Assembly (NCBI GenBank): GCA_016200745.1
Contig: JACQEF010000012.1
Coordinates: 1-6,182, forward strand
Direction of reading: 5' to 3'
DNA: 6,182 nucleotides
From: Chloroflexota bacterium
GTDB taxonomy: Bacteria > Chloroflexota > Limnocylindria > Limnocylindrales > CSP1-4
Positions 1 through 4,997 of this stretch are shown here, piece by piece. The stretch's first letter is position 1; every line of letters begins with the position of its first letter. Made by a program: the position numbers and the translations under genes. The notes under the pieces are model-generated. The model did not search any database and was not told the origin of the DNA. It saw only the letters and a list, made by a program, of their open reading frames with translations.

Positions 1-1579
1 AGTCGACGACGGTGTGGCTCTGCTCGCGCATGAACTGCGCCACGTAGTACATGGACAGCCCCGCCTTGCCCGTCGAGCCGCTCCCCTTCCAGCCGCCGAA
101 CGCCTGGATCCCCGGCCACGCGCCGGTCGTGGCGCCGGCGCGGCGGTTCACGTAGAGCACTCCGGCTTCGGCGCGGTCGAGGAACTGCTGGACCTCGGCC
201 GGATCCTCGCTGTAGACGCCGGCGGTCAGCCCGTACACGGAGTCGTTGGCCAGGGCCAGCGCCTCGTCGAGCGAGTCGACCGGGGCGACCGCGGTGAGCG
301 GCGCGAACAGCTCATCCCGGAACAACCGATGTGAGCTCTGCAGGTTGCCGACGACCGTCGGCTCGACATAGAACCCGCGCTCCATGCCGGCGTCGCTCAA
401 CCGCTCGCCGCCCACGAAGACCGTCCCGTCGCGACGCGCCTCGGCGACCGCGGCCTGGTGCCGGTCGACGGCCCGCTGGTCGATGATCGGGCCCATCCAG
501 TTGGCGCGGAGGAGCGGGTCGCCGATGGTGATCGCCTCGGTCTTCTCGACCAGCCGGCGAACCAGCTCGTCGTGGACCGGCCGCTCGACGTAGACCCGCG
601 AGTTGGCCGAGCACTTCTGCCCTCCGAAGCCGAACGCGCTGCGCATGATCCCCTCGGCCGCTTCGTCGAGATCGGCCTTGCGCGAGACGATCGCCGGGTT
701 CTTGCCGCCCATCTCGACGATGCACGGCCGAGGCCAGGCCTTCGAGAACGAGTGGAACAGCCGCATCCCGACCTCGTACGAGCCGGTGAACACGATCCCG
801 TCCACACCCTTGTGATCCTGGATCGCCTGACCGACCGGGTTGCCGGGGCCCATCACCAGGTTGATCGCCCCGGCCGGCACGCCGGCGTCGATGTACGCCT
901 CGACGAGCTTGACCGCCGACAGCGGCGCCGCGGACGAGGGCTTGAACACGACCGTGTTGCCGGCCAGCAGGGCGGCCCCGGTCGGACCCGCGGCCAGCGC
1001 CATCGGGAAGTTGAACGGGCTGATGACCGCGAACACGCCGTGCGGTCGGAGGATGGACCGGGTGTGGACCGAGGCGTCACCCAGGTTGCCCATCGGGTGG
1101 TCGTAGCCCTCGTTCGCCTCCATCGTCGAGGCGTAGTAGCGCAGCAGGTCGGCCGACTCCTCGACCTCGCCGAGCGCCTCGATCCGGTTCTTGCCGACCT
1201 CGATAGCCATCACCGCGGCGTTCGTCATGAGCCGCTCGCTGATGATGTCGCCGGCGCGCTTGATGATTGCGACGCGCTCGCGCCAGGGCCGCGCGGCCCA
1301 GGCCGGCTGGGCGGCCCGGGCGGCCGCCACGGCCTCATCGACGTTCGCCACCGTGGCCTTCGCGAAGCTGCCGACGAGGATCGAGGTGTCGATCGGCGTG
1401 TGAACCTCGAACGATCCCTCGCCTTCGCGCCAGGCCCCGCCGATGTAGTTGCGATGGTGGCCGCCGAGCTCGGCCCTGACGCTCGCCAGGCCGGCTTCGA
1501 ACTGGGCGTGCAGGTCCTCGTTGTCGGCCCGCAGCGTGGCGTAGGTGATCTTGATTCGCGGTGCGGAATCGGTCGTCAT
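1..1579 (-). CDS. pruA: L-glutamate gamma-semialdehyde (1-pyrroline-5-carboxylate) dehydrogenase, C-terminal end cut by window edge
   Basis: This is the second enzyme of proline catabolism: NAD(P)+-dependent oxidation of glutamate semialdehyde to glutamate in the cytoplasm. 526 codons are visible from ATG at 1579, and the frame runs off the left edge. The family is about 515-545 residues, so only a few residues should be missing. Aldehyde dehydrogenase landmarks are all present: SPFNFP with the oxyanion Asn190, FKP with cofactor-contacting Lys213, FTGS 264-267, general base Glu289 in VEMGGKNP, nucleophile Cys323 in GGQKCSA, ELFAP 423-427, and the GGWKGSGSTGKAG tail followed by MREQSHTVV near the C-terminus, which is typical of RocA/PruA rather than generic aldehyde dehydrogenases. 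It is stand-alone, with no proline dehydrogenase (PutA) domain. Start choice: a GAGG Shine-Dalgarno (plus 1588-1591) lies 8 nt before the ATG. It sits 46 bp after the HAD gene on the same strand, so co-transcription is likely. Substrate is inferred from family resemblance; another semialdehyde is possible. Confidence 0.9.
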   Translation of the reverse strand, partial: MTTDSAPRIKITYATLRADNEDLHAQFEAGLASVRAELGGHHRNYIGGAWREGEGSFEVHTPIDTSILVGSFAKATVANVDEAVAAARAAQPAWAARPWRERVAIIKRAGDIISERLMTNAAVMAIEVGKNRIEALGEVEESADLLRYYASTMEANEGYDHPMGNLGDASVHTRSILRPHGVFAVISPFNFPMALAAGPTGAALLAGNTVVFKPSSAAPLSAVKLVEAYIDAGVPAGAINLVMGPGNPVGQAIQDHKGVDGIVFTGSYEVGMRLFHSFSKAWPRPCIVEMGGKNPAIVSRKADLDEAAEGIMRSAFGFGGQKCSANSRVYVERPVHDELVRRLVEKTEAITIGDPLLRANWMGPIIDQRAVDRHQAAVAEARRDGTVFVGGERLSDAGMERGFYVEPTVVGNLQSSHRLFRDELFAPLTAVAPVDSLDEALALANDSVYGLTAGVYSEDPAEVQQFLDRAEAGVLYVNRRAGATTGAWPGIQAFGGWKGSGSTGKAGLSMYYVAQFMREQSHTVVD

Positions 1580-1625
1580 GACGTGTGCCTCGTGGCGGAT
1601 CGGCTGGGCGGAGGGAAGGTCGCCG

Positions 1626-2501
1626 TCAGTCTAGCGCGGCCACGACGTCGGCCAGCGACGGCGCAACGGCGTGTGGTTCCCGGCCGCCGCGCCCGTGGCC
1701 GTGCGACGCCGCGACCGCGTCGAGCCCGTGCTTGCCGGTCAGGACGAGGACACCGCAGAGCCCGGCACGCTGGCCGGCCAGCACGTCGGTCCGGACGTCG
1801 TCGCCGACCATCGCGATCTCGGATCTCCGGAGGCGATCCCCGCGGGCGGTCGCTTCGCGCCGGAGCGCATCCACCGCGATTGAGAAGAAGGCGGGCGCCG
1901 GCTTGCCGATGATCTGGGCGCGAACGCCGGCGGCGTACTCGAGCCCGGTCACGTACGCGCCCGAATCGAGGGTCGGGCCGTCGGCCGTCAGCCACCACGG
2001 GTTCCGATGCATGCCGATCAGCCTGGCCCCGCCGCGGACCAGCCGGAACGCCAGGTTGAGGTTGCGGTTGGTCAGCTCGTCGGGTGAGTCGCCGACGATG
2101 ACCGCCGCAGCCCGGGCACCGGGCGCGGCGGCCTCGTCGTGGGTCAGCAGCCACTGGCCGTCGAACTCGCGCTTGGCGTCCGCGGACGAGAGCACGTACA
2201 GCGGCTGGCCGGCGTACGCCCGGGCCGCGTAGTCGGCCGACGCCGACAGGGCCGACTGGAACCGCTCGGGCGGGATCCGGTTGCCGAGACTCGCCGCGAG
2301 CTCGGACAACGACCGGCGGCTGATGAGCGAGGTGTTGGTCACGATCCGGTAGGCCGTCCCCCGCCGCTCGAGCTCGTTCATGGCTTCGACCGAGCCCGGG
2401 ACGGCCTTCCCGGCGGACACGATCACCCCGTCGAGGTCGAGCAAGAGCCCGCGGACGCCGCGCAGGGCATCGCGGAGGAGGGCGGCGTCGACGGTGCGCA
2501 T
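1626..2501 (-). CDS. HAD-superfamily hydrolase, subfamily IIA (NagD / HDHD2-LHPP-like phosphatase)
   Basis: A 291-residue cytoplasmic phosphatase of the HAD-IIA type. Motif I is LLLDLDGVIV, with nucleophile Asp22 and acid/base Asp24. Motif II is VTNTS (Thr55), followed by an SRRSLSELAASLG helix as in NagD. Motif III Lys200 is in GKP. Motif IV is MVGDDVRTDV, with Asp234/Asp235 and Asp239 for Mg2+. A C2-type cap occupies roughly residues 85-195. The stretch DSGAYVTGLEYA followed by GKPAPAFF resembles the HDHD2/LHPP branch more than true NagD. Substrates in this family range from nucleotides and sugar phosphates to phosphohistidine and pyrophosphate, so no substrate is claimed. Start: the open frame extends far upstream antisense through fabI, but ATG 2501 places motif I at the usual distance from the N-terminus. 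It also has a -10-like hexamer 7 nt upstream and no Shine-Dalgarno, suggesting a leaderless mRNA. It is divergent from fabI, and pruA follows 46 bp downstream. Confidence 0.87.
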   Translation of the reverse strand: MRTVDAALLRDALRGVRGLLLDLDGVIVSAGKAVPGSVEAMNELERRGTAYRIVTNTSLISRRSLSELAASLGNRIPPERFQSALSASADYAARAYAGQPLYVLSSADAKREFDGQWLLTHDEAAAPGARAAAVIVGDSPDELTNRNLNLAFRLVRGGARLIGMHRNPWWLTADGPTLDSGAYVTGLEYAAGVRAQIIGKPAPAFFSIAVDALRREATARGDRLRRSEIAMVGDDVRTDVLAGQRAGLCGVLVLTGKHGLDAVAASHGHGRGGREPHAVAPSLADVVAALD

Positions 2502-2508
2502 CGTGCGT

Positions 2509-2514
2509 AGCGTA
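2509..2514 (-). promoter_or_regulatory. Putative leaderless -10 element of the HAD phosphatase gene
   Basis: On the minus strand the hexamer TACGCT (TAnnnT pattern) is followed by exactly 7 nt and then the ATG at 2501. Transcription would therefore start at or next to the start codon. No Shine-Dalgarno is seen and no convincing -35 lies at 16-18 bp. The assignment gains weight from fur, which has a better hexamer at the identical distance. Confidence 0.4.
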
Positions 2515-2570
2515 GCCGGATCGCCCGGGTATGCTGGGACGGACGCCCGCGCAACCGCTGGAGGAGACGG

Positions 2571-3350
2571 ATGGGGCTGCTGGACGGCAGGAACGCGTTG
2601 ATCTTCGGGGTCGCCAACGACCACTCGATCGCCTGGGGCATCGCGCGCGCCCTGCACGAGGCGGGGGCGGAGGTCGGCTTCTCGTCGGTCGAGAGCCTGA
2701 TCGAACGACGCGTGCGACCGCTTGCCGAATCGATCGGGTCGACGTTCGTCGAGCCGTGCGACGTCCAGTCCGACGAGCAGATTCGGGCGGTCTTCGAGCG
2801 GTACGCCGAGCGCCATGCGTCGCTCGACGTCCTCGTCCACGCCCTGGCGTTCGCCCGGCGGGAGGACCTTGAGGGGGCCTTCGTCGACACCTCGCGCGAC
2901 GGGTTCGCCCTCGCCCTCGACGTGTCGGCCTATTCGCTGGTCGCGCTCGTCCGTGAGGCGAGGCCGCTGCTGCGGGCCGGCTCGTCCGTCATGACCCTGT
3001 CGTACTACGGGGCGGAGAAGGTGGTGGCCAACTACAACGTCATGGGCGTCGCCAAGGCGGCGCTCGAGGCGTCGGTGCGCTACCTCGCGGCCGATCTCGG
3101 GCGAGACGGCATCCGGGTCAACGCGATCAGCGCGGGTCCGATCCGGACGCTGGCCGCGTCGGGGATCGCCGGCTTCAAGCGGATGTACGGCTCCTTCGCC
3201 GAGATCGCGCCGATGCGCTCCAACATCACGCCCGACGACGTCGGGCGGACGGCCCTGTATCTCGCCTCGGACCTGTCGAGCGCCGTCACCGGCGAGACGA
3301 TCTACGTCGACGGCGGCTTCAACATCCTGGGCGTCCCCACCGGCGACTAG
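2571..3350 (+). CDS. fabI: Enoyl-[acyl-carrier-protein] reductase (NADH), FabI type
   Basis: It catalyses the last step of each fatty-acid elongation cycle: reduction of trans-2-enoyl-ACP, cytoplasmic, usually a homotetramer. It has 259 residues, a normal FabI length. The atypical SDR nucleotide motif GVANDHSIAWGIA is at 13-25. LSYYGAEK (143-150) contains Tyr145, and the catalytic Tyr155-x6-Lys162 sits in NYNVMGVAK. RVNAISAGPIRTLAASGI (182-199) is diagnostic of FabI, and the C-terminal GETIYVDGG is the usual SDR tail. The residue aligned with E. coli Gly93 is Ala93, a natural variant also seen in S. aureus FabI. Where E. coli has TYQ after strand 2, this protein has SSV (38-40). Start: ATG with GGAGGA (2560-2565) 5 nt upstream. 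It is divergent from the HAD gene by 69 bp; TATGCT at 2530-2535 is a possible -10 but no good -35 is seen. The gene ends at TAG, which is useful evidence that TAG is an ordinary stop here. Confidence 0.96.
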   Translation: MGLLDGRNALIFGVANDHSIAWGIARALHEAGAEVGFSSVESLIERRVRPLAESIGSTFVEPCDVQSDEQIRAVFERYAERHASLDVLVHALAFARREDLEGAFVDTSRDGFALALDVSAYSLVALVREARPLLRAGSSVMTLSYYGAEKVVANYNVMGVAKAALEASVRYLAADLGRDGIRVNAISAGPIRTLAASGIAGFKRMYGSFAEIAPMRSNITPDDVGRTALYLASDLSSAVTGETIYVDGGFNILGVPTGD

Positions 3351-3389
3351 CCGATCTCTCGCGATTGACGACTTCCCCGAGCTCGACGG

Positions 3390-3406
3390 CCGGCTCGCGG
3401 AGCCGG
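3390..3406. terminator. GC-rich hairpin between convergent fabI and fur (possible bidirectional terminator)
   Basis: Perfect 7-bp arms CCGGCTC / GAGCCGG enclose a GCG triloop. The hairpin lies in the 89-bp gap 3351-3439, 40 bp after the fabI stop and 34 bp after the fur stop. There is no U-tract on either side, so it may act as a weak or factor-assisted terminator, or simply as an RNA 3'-end stabiliser. Nothing else convincing is seen in this gap. Confidence 0.4.
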
Positions 3407-3439
3407 AGGAGCAGGGCGACATCGATCGCCGGACTCGCC

Positions 3440-3907
3440 TCAGTGGGCGGTCTTCTCCGAGCACCCCGCGCATTGACCGGAGATCGACAGATGGGTCACG
3501 TCGACGGCGAACCGGCGGCTGGCTCGCAAGGACTCCACGACCTCGGCAGCCTCGTCGGCCGGGATCTCCCAGGTCGACCCGCAGCCGGTGCAGTGAAGGT
3601 GGCCGTGGACGCCGCTCGGCAGGACGTGGAATTCTTCGCGGCCGTTGGCGCCGTGGCTGTGCCGGACGAGGCCCAGCCCCTCGAGGACGTCGAGCGTCCG
3701 GTAGACGGTGGACGGGATCGTGGTGGGATCCACGGACCGGCAGCGCTCGATCAGCTCGGCCCCGGTGACGTGCCCGTCCGTGCGCGACAGCACCTCGATG
3801 AGCGTGCGCCGCTGCGGGGTCCAGCGCAGCCCGCTCGCCCGTAGCTGGGCGCGAATCTCGGACCAGTCCACGGGGCGCGTCGGAACGTATGAACCGGAGG
3901 AGCCCAT
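3440..3907 (-). CDS. Fur-family metal-responsive transcriptional repressor (Fur/Zur/Nur/PerR class unresolved)
   Basis: A 155-residue DNA-binding repressor, usually dimeric and active when metal-loaded. The N-terminal winged helix runs from about residue 15 to 95, with TPQRR (30-34), HVTGAELIERC and the recognition helix region STVYRTLDVLEGLGLV (66-81). The C-terminal dimerisation domain carries the two CxxC pairs of the structural zinc site, Cys106/Cys109 and Cys146/Cys149. Candidate sensing ligands are His94, His101, His103, Glu119 or Glu122, and His139. Sequence alone does not fix the metal; the neighbouring NiCoT-like transporter makes nickel/cobalt (Nur-like) or zinc reasonable, and iron is possible given efeU nearby. 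Start: the frame is open further upstream, but ATG 3907 gives a normal family length, while upstream ATGs would run into the divergent transporter gene. A 5/6 -10 hexamer lies 7 nt before this ATG and no Shine-Dalgarno exists, pointing to a leaderless message. Inverted repeats upstream suggest autoregulation. Confidence 0.9.
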   Translation of the reverse strand: MGSSGSYVPTRPVDWSEIRAQLRASGLRWTPQRRTLIEVLSRTDGHVTGAELIERCRSVDPTTIPSTVYRTLDVLEGLGLVRHSHGANGREEFHVLPSGVHGHLHCTGCGSTWEIPADEAAEVVESLRASRRFAVDVTHLSISGQCAGCSEKTAH

Positions 3908-3914
3908 CGCGCGA

Positions 3915-3920
3915 AGTATA
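3915..3920 (-). promoter_or_regulatory. Putative -10 of the Fur-family gene (leaderless start)
   Basis: Minus-strand TATACT matches the sigma70 -10 consensus at 5 of 6 positions. It is followed by 7 nt (TCGCGCG) and the ATG at 3907, so the start codon would coincide with the transcription start. No good -35 hexamer is seen at 16-18 bp; that position is occupied by the 3931-3950 inverted repeat. Confidence 0.55.
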
Positions 3921-3930
3921 CGTCGACGAG

Positions 3931-3950
3931 CGCATCTCGAAGCAGATGCG
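3931..3950. promoter_or_regulatory. Perfect inverted repeat, putative operator over the fur -35 region
   Basis: Arms CGCATCT / AGATGCG are a perfect 7-bp inverted repeat around a 6-nt spacer (CGAAGC). A second, overlapping inverted repeat uses TCTCG (3935-3939) and CGAGA (3949-3953). The site lies 24-43 bp upstream of the predicted fur start, where a bound repressor would block RNA polymerase. I infer a Fur-family operator for autoregulation; it does not match a Fur, Zur or Nur box that I know. Confidence 0.5.
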
Positions 3951-3954
3951 AGAC

Positions 3955-3972
3955 GTTGCAATATCAGGCAAC
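3955..3972. promoter_or_regulatory. Inverted repeat overlapping the transporter -35, putative metal-repressor site
   Basis: Perfect 5-bp arms GTTGC / GCAAC surround an 8-nt AT-rich spacer (AATATCAG). The core TTGC-N8-GCAA resembles the Streptomyces Nur box (tTGCaa-N5-ttGCAA, that is TTGC-N9-GCAA) but has one base less between the arms, so it is not a match. It covers the predicted -35 of the transporter promoter, a typical repressor position. The binding protein is inferred to be the adjacent Fur-family product. Confidence 0.45.
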
Positions 3973-3984
3973 CTCCGCTAGGCT
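3956..3984 (+). promoter_or_regulatory. Predicted sigma70-type promoter of the Ni/Co transporter gene
   Basis: TTGCAA (3956-3961) and TAGGCT (3979-3984) are separated by exactly 17 bp. The matches are 4/6 and 3/6, so this rests on spacing and on position upstream of ATG 4011. The start would lie near 3991, giving a leader of about 20 nt that holds GAGG (3999-4002), 8 nt before the ATG. Confidence 0.4.
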
Positions 3985-3998
3985 GGGACGCTCCCAGC
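3982..3998. promoter_or_regulatory. 7-bp hairpin/inverted repeat at the transporter transcription start
   Basis: GCTGGGA / TCCCAGC are perfect 7-bp arms with a CGC triloop. The repeat spans the end of the predicted -10, the start site and the base just before the GAGG Shine-Dalgarno. It could be another DNA operator. It could also be a 5'-end RNA hairpin affecting ribosome access, but only if transcription starts slightly upstream of the predicted site. Confidence 0.35.
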
Positions 3999-4010
3999 GA
4001 GGTCCCGTCC

Positions 4011-4289
4011 ATGATCCCAACCCTCATCATCTCCGCAACCGGAGCCCCGGCGGCGGTCGGCCTGGGCGTCCTGTTGACGGGCTTCTTCCTGGGGATCCGG
4101 CACGGCATCGACTGGGACCACATCGCCGCGATCACCGACATCACCAGCACCACGGCGGCGGCCGGTCTCGCCGAGGCTGCGCACGAAGGCCAGCACCGGA
4201 CGGCGCCCGGCCACAGCCACCACCACGGCGGCACCCTCGAGCTCCGCGCGCACGAGTCCGGCCCCGGCGCGGCGACGCTCGCCCCGTAG
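4011..4289 (+). CDS. N-terminal piece of the nickel/cobalt transporter (92 aa)
   Basis: The first transmembrane segment lies at about residues 14-30. It runs straight into RHGIDWDHIAAITD, where His31, Asp36 and His37 form the HxxxxDH metal-recognition signature of NiCoT permeases. A hydrophilic loop rich in histidine follows (His58, 62, 68, 70, 71, 72 and 81), likely to bind divalent metal. The product then ends at the amber codon. Start: ATG with GAGG 8 nt upstream and a plausible promoter. Alone it would be a one-helix membrane peptide and is not expected to transport metal. It is divergent from the Fur-family gene, with 103 bp between start codons, which is the usual arrangement of a metal-uptake gene and its repressor. 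Confidence 0.6.
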   Translation: MIPTLIISATGAPAAVGLGVLLTGFFLGIRHGIDWDHIAAITDITSTTAAAGLAEAAHEGQHRTAPGHSHHHGGTLELRAHESGPGAATLAP

Positions 4290-4307
4290 CTGGCGGTCCG
4301 GCCCGCC

Positions 4308-4985
4308 ATGGAGCGGACGCGGTTCGTGACCGAGCAGGCCCAGGCGATCCGGCTCGGCACGCTCTACGCGCTCGGGCACGGCTTCGTGGTCGTCGTCCTC
4401 GGCCTGCTGGCGCTGGCGTTCGGGGCGCTCCTGCCCGAGTGGCTCGATCCGATCATGGGCCGGATCGTCGGCGTCACGCTCGTCGCCCTCGGGTTGTGGG
4501 TGATGTACTCGATCTATCGGTATGCGCGCGCCGGCGAGGCGTTCCGGCTGCGCAGCCGCTGGATGCTGGTGTTCGATGCGATCCGCTACGGCTGGCGGCG
4601 GTTCCAGTCCCGGCTCCACGGCCACGAGCACGTCGAACCGCTCGAGATGAGCTCCTATGGCCCGCGCACGGCGTTCGGGGTCGGCATGATCCATGGAATC
4701 GGCGCCGAGACCGGCAGCCAGGTCCTGCTGATCGCCGCGGTCGGCGGCGCCTCAAGCGCCGGGCTCGGGGTGCCGATGCTGGCGGCGTTCGTGGTCGGCC
4801 TGCTCGTGTCGAACTTCGCGATCGTGATCGTCAGCTCGGTCGGCTTCGTGTCCAGCCAGGCGCGAGAGCGCGTCTACGTCGCGTTCGGGGGCGTGGCGGG
4901 CGTGTTCAGCCTCGTGGTCGGGGCGATCTTCCTGCTGGGTCTGAGCGGTGGGCTGCCGGACCTGGGCAACGCCCTCCCGTTCTAG
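4308..4985 (+). CDS. C-terminal piece of the nickel/cobalt transporter (225 aa)
   Basis: This is an open frame from ATG 4308 in the same phase as the upstream piece. Residues 3-17 (RTRFVTEQAQAIRLG) precede a membrane core with about five to six hydrophobic segments: roughly 17-42, 50-71, 121-145, 152-178 and 190-213. LGHG (His24) and GMIHGIGAETG (His129, Glu133) correspond to conserved membrane motifs of the family. The intracellular stretch at 72-118 is basic and contains HGHEH. Only a weak GGCGG (4292-4296) precedes the ATG, 11 nt away, so efficient independent initiation is doubtful; reinitiation after the stop 18 nt upstream is possible. Lacking the HxxxxDH helix, this piece alone should not be a working NiCoT. 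It is more likely the body of a single transporter. Confidence 0.75.
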   Translation: MERTRFVTEQAQAIRLGTLYALGHGFVVVVLGLLALAFGALLPEWLDPIMGRIVGVTLVALGLWVMYSIYRYARAGEAFRLRSRWMLVFDAIRYGWRRFQSRLHGHEHVEPLEMSSYGPRTAFGVGMIHGIGAETGSQVLLIAAVGGASSAGLGVPMLAAFVVGLLVSNFAIVIVSSVGFVSSQARERVYVAFGGVAGVFSLVVGAIFLLGLSGGLPDLGNALPF

Positions 4986-4997
4986 GGCGCCGGATCG

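Larger units (their letters stand above)
4011..4985 (+). pseudogene. NiCoT-like nickel/cobalt transporter gene interrupted by an in-frame amber codon
   Basis: Reading one frame from ATG 4011 to TAG 4983-4985 gives a 324-codon membrane permease whose only defect is TAG at 4287-4289 (codon 93). The upstream part has the HxxxxDH signature, and the downstream part has LGHG and GMIHGIGAETG, as in HoxN/NixA-type Ni2+/Co2+ permeases. Frame is kept across the stop and the six codons before the next ATG are open, so one base change (for example CAG to TAG, or TGG to TAG) explains the break. The stop lies in a His-rich loop that varies in the family. TAG is a genuine terminator for fabI nearby, so general recoding is unlikely. 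Alternatives are a sequencing or assembly error, a recent pseudogene, readthrough, or translation as two pieces by reinitiation. It ends 12 bp before the convergent efeU stop. Confidence 0.75.

Noticed and set aside
458..1912. 484-codon plus-strand open frame opposite pruA
   Set aside because: It is extremely rich in Arg, Asp and Gly with no domain, and lies entirely opposite the clear aldehyde dehydrogenase and part of the HAD gene; a shadow frame.
3351..3439. Possible small gene or extension in the fabI-fur gap
   Set aside because: Short open stretches exist on both strands, but none has a start with a Shine-Dalgarno or resemblance to a known protein; only the hairpin at 3390-3406 stands out.
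1626..3971. 781-codon open frame on the minus strand running through fabI and fur into the HAD gene
   Set aside because: Only the part from 2501 down resembles a protein family. The upstream portion is antisense to fabI, which is unmistakable, and is Arg/Pro/Gly-rich low-complexity translation typical of a GC-rich shadow frame.
4287..4289. TAG as a recoded sense codon (pyrrolysine or alternative code)
   Set aside because: fabI terminates at TAG at exactly the expected family length and the transporter itself ends at TAG, so TAG acts as a normal stop here. No downstream recoding structure is evident.
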